From NCBI GenBank assembly GCA_031267435.1, contig JAIRZB010000098.1, positions 1 to 6,129 on the forward strand: 6,129 nt of DNA, written 5' to 3'. Numbering within the stretch: the stretch's first letter is position 1; the number at the start of each line of letters is the position of its first letter. The notes below the pieces were generated by a model that saw nothing but the letters and a program-made list of their open reading frames with translations, searched no databases and had not been told where the DNA came from. Positions 1-5,841 of the stretch are shown here, piece after piece. The position numbers were made by a program, and so were the translations under genes. This DNA is from Puniceicoccales bacterium. GTDB taxonomy: Bacteria > Verrucomicrobiota > Verrucomicrobiia > Opitutales > LL51.

Positions 1-767
1 TGGGCATCCATGGTTTTGCTCATAATATTTCCTAGAATGGGATCCTGTTTTAGTTTGTCCCAATTGGAAAGTCTGCTATTGTTGCTAGTCGTCAATGAAC
101 TGTAAAGCTCCTGGCCGTAGGTTTGGGCTACTGTATCATTTCCAACGATGGAACTGGAATAATTTCTATTGATGTAGGAAGTATACTCAAAAATCTGCGA
201 AGATCCATATATCTTAGTATGCTCATAACTGGCGTGAGTTACACTTGCATAGGACCAGGCTGCTTTCTGCTTCGCCTGGCCTTCTTGCATACCCAAAATA
301 TTGCCCAAAACGACTTTGTTTATCCATGCAGTTGTTCCTAAACTGACCACGACAACGTATTGCCTCACTTCGACGTACGGTAACGTCAATCGCGGACTCT
401 GATTTTTATTATCCCAAGGATAGAGCGCGTAGGTCGTTTCTTCCACGCTTTCATTGACTAACGAGTTCATCGATTTCCGACACAATACAAAAACAGACCC
501 ATCGAAATTCATCGCCGTATTCGCTATGGTAAAAATTCCACCCTTATACCCACAATAGGCCCGATTATTATCATCTAATATCGGTGCTCCATTCACTACA
601 CTTAAAACATTTTGCACATTTTCTCCCGCATTGACGACAAGGATTTCCTGTATCCGTCTCTCTGTTTTTCCCGCACTTTCCGCCATATATATCAAAAGTA
701 TCGGTAGCGAAAGGCCTAAAATTCCAATTGCTAAAATTACCTCCAATAATGAAAATCCCTGCCTCAT
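1..767 (-). CDS. Prepilin-type N-terminal domain protein (pseudopilin-like), C-terminus beyond window
   Basis: Reading the minus strand from the ATG at 767 gives 255 sense codons with no stop before the window edge, so the gene is incomplete at its 3' end. The start MRQGFSLLEVILAIGILGLSL is a class III (type IV prepilin/pseudopilin) signal: a four-residue leader ending in Gly, the mature N-terminus FSLLE with the conserved Glu at +5, then a hydrophobic helix to about residue 28. Family knowledge says a PilD-type peptidase cleaves after the Gly and the protein joins a type II secretion or type IV pilus-like filament at the inner membrane. The remainder is mixed, Ser/Asn-rich and not recognised. 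Its ATG overlaps the stop of the upstream prepilin gene (ATGA, 764-767), so the two are probably translationally coupled. The exact pilin class is unknown. Confidence 0.82.
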   Translation of the reverse strand, partial: MRQGFSLLEVILAIGILGLSLPILLIYMAESAGKTERRIQEILVVNAGENVQNVLSVVNGAPILDDNNRAYCGYKGGIFTIANTAMNFDGSVFVLCRKSMNSLVNESVEETTYALYPWDNKNQSPRLTLPYVEVRQYVVVVSLGTTAWINKVVLGNILGMQEGQAKQKAAWSYASVTHASYEHTKIYGSSQIFEYTSYINRNYSSSIVGNDTVAQTYGQELYSSLTTSNNSRLSNWDKLKQDPILGNIMSKTMDA

Positions 768-1375
768 ATCGCTTCTTCTATCGCACTTTTTGACTCCAAT
801 ATTATCCCACTCCCCATCAGCGTAATAAATAATCCGTAAATATTAATATCTTTTTTTAATTCCACGCTGTTATTAACTCTAGTACCATAGCCAATTCCTA
901 AAATTGCTGCCGTTGCAGGGGATGATAAATGCCCTGCCGGATCGAAAATGAAGCAGTAACCATCAACGGCCTCTCCCTGTAAAATATTGCTTTCTTCGAA
1001 ATAACTCGAAAGACTCTGCCCACCAACAAGATATTGTGAAAGATCATTGAACGGAAAAATAAATGTCCGCTCGGGGAGTAAAATTTCGCGTTCCGCTTCC
1101 CAGGTATTATTCCTTTGTTTCATAATCGCTATTCGCTGAAACTTCCGATGCGATGATGTATCAATGAAAAGTTTCACATAGGAATTACCTACAATCGCTT
1201 GTCCACGTGTATCGTCAAAACTCGACGCAAGAAGCAATGCAGCTGTTCTAACTTGTCGACTTTCATTGCCCGCTGCAACATTTAATTTTATTAAAAAGAA
1301 TAAAGATATCGATACCAATGCGATCACCGTTACCAATTCGATTAATGTAAAACTATTAACCTTTTCTCCCACCAA
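764..1375 (-). CDS. Prepilin-type N-terminal domain protein (pseudopilin-like), non-ATG start
   Basis: This is a 203-residue protein with the prepilin core SFTLIELVTVIALVSIS at residues 8-24, the conserved Glu at position 12 (+5 of the mature form), and a hydrophobic stretch to about residue 30. The rest looks like a soluble pseudopilin head. The residue before the cleavage point is Ser rather than the usual Gly. The frame opens only after a TGA at 1379-1381, so the possible starts are TTG (1375) or GTG (1372), and neither has a clear Shine-Dalgarno. An ATG at 1382 is one base out of frame. Removing one base from the AAATTT run would give MKLVGEKVNSFTLIEL, a normal-looking leader, so a small indel or sequencing error at the start is possible. 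The 3' end overlaps the next prepilin gene by 4 bp. The upstream side is array A, about 50 bp away, leaving little room for a native promoter. Its function as a minor pseudopilin is inferred from the N-terminus alone. Confidence 0.8.
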   Translation of the reverse strand: MVGEKVNSFTLIELVTVIALVSISLFFLIKLNVAAGNESRQVRTAALLLASSFDDTRGQAIVGNSYVKLFIDTSSHRKFQRIAIMKQRNNTWEAEREILLPERTFIFPFNDLSQYLVGGQSLSSYFEESNILQGEAVDGYCFIFDPAGHLSSPATAAILGIGYGTRVNNSVELKKDINIYGLFITLMGSGIILESKSAIEEAI

Positions 1376-1424
1376 ATTTCATACTGAAAATATTCTATGC
1401 CTTGGCAAATTTTTATGATGTACC
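1376..1424. other. Short AT-rich spacer between array A and the prepilin genes
   Basis: About 50 bp separate the end of the palindrome array from the first prepilin codon. The spacer is AT-rich like the genes and unlike the array. It should hold the 5' UTR and possibly the promoter of the prepilin pair. I see no convincing -35/-10 pair and no strong ribosome binding site. An out-of-frame ATG lies at 1380-1382 on the minus strand. Confidence 0.5.
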
Positions 1425-1583
1425 CTAAGGGCTGCGCGCCCGTAGAAACCCCGCCAGGGGATCCATCCCCTGGACCTGGATTGCGGCCGGTACCTCGGGC
1501 ATTCGCCCGTGGTACCGGCCGACCATGGGGCCAAGGCCCCCGCCCGCGGCTTCGCCGCGGGCGGGGGCAACTAAGTTGACCCT

Positions 1584-1622
1584 GCGGCCAAACCATGCGA
1601 AATTTTCGCATGGCTTGGCCGC
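1584..1622. repeat. 39-bp core hairpin, array A copy 1
   Basis: Two 19-base arms surround a single central base, centred on CCATGCGAAA/TTTCGCATGG. One A-C mismatch sits at position 9 of the left arm. Near-identical hairpins lie at 1796-1834, 5610-5648 and 5873-5911. It is the most conserved module of the family. Confidence 0.9.
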
Positions 1623-1795
1623 ATACCGAGGTCAAGGAGTCCGTGACTCCTTGCGGGAGTCCAGAGGGCAGAGCCCTCTGGCGAAGCAAAAGCAAGGGGA
1701 ATCCTTCCCCTTGCAATCCCCTTGCAAGGAACAGAGTTCCTTGACCTAGGAATCCAGGCCCGCGGCGAAGCCGCGGGCCTGAACAAAAGACCGGT

Positions 1796-1834
1796 GCGGC
1801 CAAACCATGCGAAAATTTCGCATGGCTTGGCCGC
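1796..1834. repeat. 39-bp core hairpin, array A copy 2
   Basis: The same 39-bp hairpin as at 1584-1622, 212 bp further on, with the same A-C mismatch. It lies in the shortened unit of array A, where it is followed on the minus strand by a different linker (no CAACTTAGTTG) before the GC-rich hairpin at 1755-1781. Confidence 0.9.
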
Positions 1835-1870
1835 TGAACGAGGTCAAGGAGTCCGTGACTCCTTGCGGGG

Positions 1871-2329
1871 TCACGGGGCAGAGCCCCGTGGCAAGCCTTC
1901 TTGCGGGAGTTCGGATTCACTAATTGCCAAAGAAAATTTTATTTTAAGCACAGTGGTACCGTCGACCTTTTGAATGGTACCGTTCATGAGAAAAAATTTA
2001 TTATATTTTTCTTCCAACTCAGCCGTAATTTTCAAAAGTTCTTCCGATTTCACTATGGATTTGAATCGTGCTTCTTCTATTTTCGCGAGAACAGGTGTTC
2101 CTTTTTCCAATGGAAAATTTTTTAATATTAAAGCCGCCGCCGTTTGAAATATTGTCTCACAGAGAATAACTCCTGGTGTAATGGGATTATTTGGATAGTG
2201 CCCTTCGTAAAAGTGTTCTTCCTTGGAAAACATTTTATGTGCAGTAATTTTCTTTTCATCGATGCTCAAAATCGAATCGACAAAAAGAAAAGGTTCACGG
2301 TGAGGAATGAGAGATTTAATATTAATCAT
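1871..2329 (-). CDS. fabZ: FabZ-type 3-hydroxyacyl-[acyl-carrier-protein] dehydratase
   Basis: This is a 152-residue hotdog-fold protein. FabZ dehydrates 3-hydroxyacyl-ACP to trans-2-enoyl-ACP in the cytosolic type II fatty acid elongation cycle. Visible family signs are IPHREPFLFVD at 8-18, then GHYPNNPITPGVILCE at 43-58, which places the catalytic His at 44 and Glu at 58, followed by a hydrophobic helix. The length is normal for FabZ. The ATG at 2329 overlaps the stop of the upstream gene (ATGA, 2326-2329), which fixes the start and suggests translational coupling. Oddity: residues 141-152 (LPQEGLPRGSAP) and the TGA at 1871-1873 are encoded by the first modules of array A, so the native C-terminus appears to have been replaced by repeat sequence. 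The catalytic core is intact, so activity is likely kept. It could be a FabZ paralogue rather than the main enzyme. Confidence 0.88.
   Translation of the reverse strand: MINIKSLIPHREPFLFVDSILSIDEKKITAHKMFSKEEHFYEGHYPNNPITPGVILCETIFQTAAALILKNFPLEKGTPVLAKIEEARFKSIVKSEELLKITAELEEKYNKFFLMNGTIQKVDGTTVLKIKFSLAISESELPQEGLPRGSAP
1872..1890 (-). repeat. Slot hairpin at the fabZ stop codon (possible terminator-like hairpin)
   Basis: An 8-bp stem (CACGGGGC/GCCCCGTG) with a 3-base loop begins inside the fabZ stop codon. It is almost the same as the hairpin two bases after the ABC gene stop at 5513-5531. It is GC-rich but has no T-tract, so it does not match a standard rho-independent terminator. Protection of mRNA 3' ends is a possible role, by inference only. 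Confidence 0.75.
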
Positions 2330-3000
2330 TGATCAAGAATTTCTAATTTTTGCAATTCTTCGTTATCCCATTCGTCACTTTCGTCTGTTTCGAGCCCTCC
2401 ATCTTCAACGATGTATTCCTCATGACCTCCTAACTCTTCTCCATCTTCATCAAACTCACCTTTATGGGCAATATCGTAACCATTTGGCGTATATTCTAAA
2501 ATATCGACGATCTCATCAAAAACATGTATGCTATTGCCTTCGATATATTTTTCCTGGTACCGTTCACGCAGTGTCTCTTCAATTTCTTCCACATTGATGG
2601 TGGCCTTAGAATCGGCGGAATCGTTGAGTAATTTCACGCGCAGACGAATAATATGGTCAATAAATTCGGCATAGGGACCTTCGTTATCCGCGATAACATT
2701 AGGTAACAAAAACAGAGGTTCTTCGGCAGAATGTGTTTTCGTTGGTATAAACTCTAACTTCACTCGACTATCGGGAAGCTCTGCTGCAATTCGAAGCTTT
2801 AAAAATGCTCCTTCCACGAGTTCATTGCGTAGTCCGTAGTCGGATAAGGGTGATGTTAGTTCAGCGAGATGCTCAAATTGCCGAGGATCAATAACCCCCA
2901 CATAATCCGTATCGGTGTGCGTGTCATTATTTACTTTTTCCAGCCACCATTTGTAGTCGTTCATTAGTTTCACAATACACCACTCAATTTTATCAGACAT
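2326..3000 (-). CDS. Uncharacterised protein with an acidic C-terminal tail
   Basis: I do not recognise this 224-residue protein. It starts at the ATG at 3000 (MSDKIEWCIVKLMNDYKWW). A second ATG at codon 13 is an alternative start, and neither has a strong ribosome binding site. It has no signal peptide and no membrane helix. Residues about 75-170 look like a mixed alpha/beta or helical soluble region, rich in charged residues. From about residue 180 the chain becomes very acidic (EFDEDGEELGG, then ETDESDEWDNEE). Its stop overlaps the fabZ start by 4 bp, so it is the promoter-proximal gene of a two-gene unit with fabZ and is divergent from der. Codon use and AT-richness match its neighbours, so it looks like a resident gene. 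Coupling to fabZ is a weak hint at a lipid-related role and no more. Confidence 0.85.
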   Translation of the reverse strand: MSDKIEWCIVKLMNDYKWWLEKVNNDTHTDTDYVGVIDPRQFEHLAELTSPLSDYGLRNELVEGAFLKLRIAAELPDSRVKLEFIPTKTHSAEEPLFLLPNVIADNEGPYAEFIDHIIRLRVKLLNDSADSKATINVEEIEETLRERYQEKYIEGNSIHVFDEIVDILEYTPNGYDIAHKGEFDEDGEELGGHEEYIVEDGGLETDESDEWDNEELQKLEILDQ

Positions 3001-3135
3001 GATAGATTCGGTGTAGTACTAATGTTTGGTCAATCGTAAAGAATTTTTTTCTTTTCAATTATGGAATTAAAAATTGGAAGGACTTCAGTGTGGAATAAGC
3101 TTGCGAAAAGGCATATATAGTTACGAAATGGAACA
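3001..3135. promoter_or_regulatory. Divergent intergenic region between the acidic-tail gene and der
   Basis: This 135-bp AT-rich region lies between genes that diverge, so it must hold promoters for both directions unless they are read from elsewhere. On the plus strand TATATA (3114-3119) could be a -10 box, but the sequence 17-18 bp upstream is a poor -35 and the leader would be only about 10 nt. On the minus strand TTGACC is a fair -35 without a good -10. No operator-like palindrome or riboswitch is obvious. Confidence 0.4.
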
Positions 3136-4527
3136 ATGGGAATTTCCATTGCATTGGTTGGTCGTCCGAATGTGGGTAAAAGCCGTCTTTTCAATCGACT
3201 CATTGGGCATAGAATATCGATTGTTCACGATCAACCCGGTGTCACGCGTGACGTTATTATTCACGAAATGGAAAATGGCATTGTTTTTATGGATACGGGA
3301 GGAATTGGTTTTGCAAATGTTCAGGAAGAAAACGATGTAACACCGGCGGTTAATGAACAAATTGATTTTGCGATTCAAGCGGCTGACATTATTTTTTTCG
3401 TCGTCGATGGGCGGACGGGTTGTACTCCATTGGACTACGAAATAGCGAAAAAACTGCGCAAGCCTAATAAAAAAGTGTTTCCTATTATTAACAAAATTGA
3501 TTCGGAGAAAGAAAGCTACCGTTGCGATATTTTCCACGATTTGGGCTATGCGAATCCCATTGCGGTTTCTGCGGAACACGGATACGGGGAAAGGGAATTA
3601 TGGAAAATTATCAATGAATATGCCGACAGGAATGGCGAAATAGTGCCGAAAAAAGAAAATAATAATTGCATTAAAATTTGTTTAGCAGGCCGTCCCAATG
3701 TGGGCAAATCTTCCATTGCCAATATGCTTTTAAAGGAAAATCGTATGATTGTTAGTCCCATCGCCGGAACAACACGCGATGCCATTAGCGACGACATTTT
3801 TTTTAGAGATGATGGAAAGGAATACCGCATTCGATTGACGGATACGGCCGGCTTACGGGAAAAGAAAAAAATGAATTCTTCCGTGGAATTTTTCTCTTCG
3901 TTGCGTTCCATTCACGCGATTGATGAAGCGCACATTGTTTTTCTGACCATCGATGCGCTTTCCGGTATTACGCGGCAGGATAAAAAATTAGCCGGCTATG
4001 CCCTGGAAAAAGGCAAATGCCTTGCGATCATCGTCAATAAATGGGATCTCGCCTACAGAGGTATCGAAGATAATCTTGTTATCGGTTACCATTCCGTAGC
4101 CGATTTTCAAAAAAATTTCATCCAGGCCGTTCGAAAAGAATTATTTGCACTATCCCAATTTCCAGTCTTGTTTATTTCCGCAAAAACGGGTTTTGCCGTT
4201 GAAAATATTTTAGGCGAAAGTGTGCATCTTTTCGAGTGTGCTTCCCAAACAATTTCTACGGGAAAACTTAATCGCATTATTCAGAATCTAATTGAACGTC
4301 AACCTCCCGCACAAATTTCAGGCAAACGTTTCAAAATTTACTATGCGGTACAGAGTGGCCATTTTCCTTTCCAGCTGAAAATTTTTTGTAATCGTTTCCA
4401 ACGCCTGATGAAATCTTACCAGCAGTACCTGGAAAACAATATTCGCGAGGTATTTGGTCTCATGGGTTGTCCATTGATTTTTAATTTTGTCGACAAAGAA
4501 GCACGCTACGCTGAAAAATCAGCTTGA
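3136..4527 (+). CDS. der: Ribosome biogenesis GTPase Der (EngA)
   Basis: Der is an essential GTPase with two tandem G domains that acts in 50S subunit assembly in the cytosol. In this 463-residue protein, G domain 1 has P-loop GRPNVGKS (9-16), the G2 Thr in PGVTRD (34-39), DTGG (53-56), NKID (119-122) and SAEHG (145-149). G domain 2 has GRPNVGKS (185-192), AGTTRD (210-215), DTAGLR (236-241), NKWD (301-304) and SAKTG (348-352). The C-terminal KH-like domain (about 353-463) shows the family pattern GKRFKIYYAVQ and a final hydrophobic strand. All nucleotide-binding motifs are intact and the length is typical. The ATG at 3136 is the only in-frame start after the TAG at 3118, and MGISIALVGRPN fits the family N-terminus. 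The ribosome binding site is weak. The Ser-Arg after the first P-loop Lys (GKSRLFNRL) is, as I recall it, common in Verrucomicrobiota, a weak clue to the host. Confidence 0.98.
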   Translation: MGISIALVGRPNVGKSRLFNRLIGHRISIVHDQPGVTRDVIIHEMENGIVFMDTGGIGFANVQEENDVTPAVNEQIDFAIQAADIIFFVVDGRTGCTPLDYEIAKKLRKPNKKVFPIINKIDSEKESYRCDIFHDLGYANPIAVSAEHGYGERELWKIINEYADRNGEIVPKKENNNCIKICLAGRPNVGKSSIANMLLKENRMIVSPIAGTTRDAISDDIFFRDDGKEYRIRLTDTAGLREKKKMNSSVEFFSSLRSIHAIDEAHIVFLTIDALSGITRQDKKLAGYALEKGKCLAIIVNKWDLAYRGIEDNLVIGYHSVADFQKNFIQAVRKELFALSQFPVLFISAKTGFAVENILGESVHLFECASQTISTGKLNRIIQNLIERQPPAQISGKRFKIYYAVQSGHFPFQLKIFCNRFQRLMKSYQQYLENNIREVFGLMGCPLIFNFVDKEARYAEKSA

Positions 4528-4546
4528 GCGATTATCTTTTTTTTTT
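4504..4546 (+). terminator. Weak candidate intrinsic terminator at the end of der
   Basis: A stem of GCTGA/TCAGC (4510-4514 and 4519-4523, AAAA loop), extended by CGCT/AGCG (4504-4507 and 4527-4530) across a small internal loop, straddles the der stop. It is followed, after six bases, by a run of ten T (4537-4546). The gap between stem and T-run and the weak stem argue against efficient termination. It may attenuate read-through into the ABC gene. Confidence 0.35.
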
Positions 4547-4560
4547 ATGAAACAAATGCG

Positions 4561-5511
4561 TTGGAGTCTTTCGTTGTAGTTCAGAATCTCGTAAAACAGT
4601 ATGGGCATTTTCGTGCGCTCAGTGACGTTTCCTTTGAAATTTCGATGGGAGAAGTTGTGGGATTATTAGGGCCGAATGGTGCGGGAAAGTCGACGACACT
4701 TAAAATTTTATCTGGCCTCCTTGATGCTAATTCAGGGGTAGTAAGTATTGGGAATGAAAATATCGCCTACTCCAATCACCGAGCAAAATGTTCCATCGGC
4801 ATTATGTTGGAAAATAATCCGCTTCCAGCACACCTGAAAGTGGGAGAATATTTGCGTTTTCGAGCGGCAATGAAAGGCGTTGATATAAAAAATGTACGTG
4901 TCCATACGGAAAAAATTATGCGCCAGGTCGACATTCAACGCAATATTCGCCACCAGGAAATGGGTTCCCTATCGAAGGGAATGCAACAGCGCATAGGTTT
5001 CGCCGAAGCTCTTCTTGGTGATCCCGATCTCGTCATTCTCGATGAGCCAACTATCGGCCTGGATCCCAATCAAGTTATAAAGTTTCGAAAACTTGTTGCC
5101 TCCCAAAAAGGTAAGCGAACATTTATTATTTCGAGTCACATTTTGCCGGAAATTGAGAGTTTATGCGACCGTTTTATTATTATTAATAATGGGTCCATTG
5201 TCGCCAATGGCATGATTAATGAGTTGCGGCAACGATTTTTTGAGGAACGTATTTTGCTTGTTTACGTAGAATGTGAACCCATGGTAATTGATGTTTTTAA
5301 GGCCATGCACCCAGAAATTAGAATCCGTGATGTATTCATTAATTTAAAGACCAATCAACATCAGTTGGTTGTTCCTTTACCTACCGAAAATGTTGAACAT
5401 TTTTGGAAAACAATCGTCAATGAAACGAACTGGAAATTACTGAACTTTGCGGAAAAATCAACGACCTTGGAAGAAATCTTTATTCAAGCTACGGAAGTTA
5501 TTTCCGCCTGA
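4561..5511 (+). CDS. ABC-2-type exporter ATP-binding protein
   Basis: This 316-residue protein is the ATPase subunit of an ABC exporter of the multidrug/GldA-like ABC-2 class. It would work at the inner face of the cytoplasmic membrane with a separate permease. It shows Walker A GPNGAGKST (37-45), a Q-loop region IGIMLENNPLPA with Glu where Gln is usual (84), signature LSKGMQQR (137-144), Walker B LVILDEP (157-163), D-loop IGLDP (165-169) and H-loop His 193 (SSHIL). The region after about 230 is the accessory C-terminal domain usual for this class, ending in TTLEEIFIQATE. The start is TTG at 4561, in the same frame as der and 33 bp after it. There is no in-frame ATG and no clear ribosome binding site. 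The ATGs at 4547 and 4556 are out of frame and lead to a TAG at 4577-4579. No permease gene follows within the window, because array B begins two bases after the stop. The substrate is unknown. Confidence 0.93.
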   Translation: MESFVVVQNLVKQYGHFRALSDVSFEISMGEVVGLLGPNGAGKSTTLKILSGLLDANSGVVSIGNENIAYSNHRAKCSIGIMLENNPLPAHLKVGEYLRFRAAMKGVDIKNVRVHTEKIMRQVDIQRNIRHQEMGSLSKGMQQRIGFAEALLGDPDLVILDEPTIGLDPNQVIKFRKLVASQKGKRTFIISSHILPEIESLCDRFIIINNGSIVANGMINELRQRFFEERILLVYVECEPMVIDVFKAMHPEIRIRDVFINLKTNQHQLVVPLPTENVEHFWKTIVNETNWKLLNFAEKSTTLEEIFIQATEVISA

Positions 5512-5512
5512 A

Positions 5513-5531
5513 CACGGGGCTCCGCCCCGTG
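5513..5531 (+). repeat. Slot hairpin two bases after the ABC gene stop
   Basis: CACGGGGC (5513-5520), loop TCC, GCCCCGTG (5524-5531). It matches the hairpin at the fabZ stop (1872-1890) except for one loop base. It has no T-tract after it. The next bases form GACTCC-GCAA-GGAGTC (5531-5546), a 6-bp stem closed by a GCAA (GNRA-type) tetraloop if transcribed. Confidence 0.8.
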
Positions 5532-5578
5532 ACTCCGCAAGGAGTCTTGCCAGAGGGCCTCCGCCCTCTGGACTCCTG

Positions 5579-5841
5579 CAAGGAGTCACGGACTCCTTGA
5601 CCTCGGTATGCAGCCAAACCATGCGAAATTTTCGCATGGCTTGGCCGCCGGGTCAACTTAGTTGCCGGCCCGCGGCTACGCCGCGGGCGGGGCTAGGGCC
5701 CCGGTCGGTACCGACCACCGGCTGATGCCCGTAGGCGGGGCAATAATCCAGGTCCAGGGGATGGATCCCCTGGCGGGGATTCTCAGGGCGCGCAGCCATT
5801 AGATAGCCAGACAGCTCCATGGGGCTGCGCCCCATACCTCG
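5579..5841 (+). repeat. Array B, unit 1 (263 bp)
   Basis: Contains the core hairpin (5610-5648), CAACTTAGTTG (5654-5664), GCCCGCGGC/GCCGCGGGC hairpin (5668-5688), a decayed GGTACC region around 5704-5717 in which the long stem is no longer symmetrical, and the 20-bp palindrome (5754-5773). It ends with the GCGCGCAGCC junction and a CATGGGGC/GCCCCATG slot hairpin (5818-5835). Confidence 0.88.

Larger units (their letters stand above)
1425..1913 (-). repeat. Palindrome array A (GC-rich composite hairpin repeat)
   Basis: This stretch is almost wholly inverted repeats. On the plus strand they are: 1454-1473 (9-bp arms), 1484-1521 (GGTACC hairpin, imperfect), 1536-1568 (15-bp arms, 3-base loop), 1568-1578 (CAACTAAGTTG), 1584-1622 (39 bp), 1633-1653, 1661-1681, 1692-1714, 1725-1743, 1755-1781, 1796-1834 (39 bp), 1845-1865 and 1872-1890. 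Read on the minus strand, the module order matches array B, so A is the same element inverted. It holds one full unit (1425-1653) and one shortened unit (1654-1865) that lacks the GGTACC hairpin, the 20-bp palindrome and the GCGCGC end. The left edge is set by CTTAG after GGGCGCGCAGC, a junction also seen in B. The right edge overlaps the end of fabZ. Reading frames through it are by-products of GC-rich palindromes. No transposase or known repeat family was recognised. Confidence 0.93.

Noticed and set aside
123..341. Small plus-strand frames at 123-341 and 631-825
   Set aside because: They lie opposite the minus-strand prepilin gene, which is open across the whole stretch with a clear prepilin signal.
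1872..1890. Classical rho-independent terminators for fabZ and the ABC gene
   Set aside because: The hairpins at both stops are strong, but no U-tract follows on the transcribed strand.
1425..1913. Insertion sequence or MITE with terminal inverted repeats
   Set aside because: There is no transposase, no clear terminal inverted repeats bounding the whole array, and no target-site duplication that I could identify.
1342..1920. Long open frames through array A on both strands (up to 192 codons)
   Set aside because: They are open because GC-rich palindromes lack stop codons. The products are Pro/Arg/Gly-rich, mirror each other across strands, and match no protein family.
1975..2566. 12-base direct repeat TGGTACCGTTCA at 1975 and 2555
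   Set aside because: A 12-base match is expected about once by chance in a window of this size, and both copies lie in coding sequence.
3121..3579. Open frames opposite der (3121-3579 and 3546-3911)
   Set aside because: They are antisense shadows of a complete der gene with all motifs intact.
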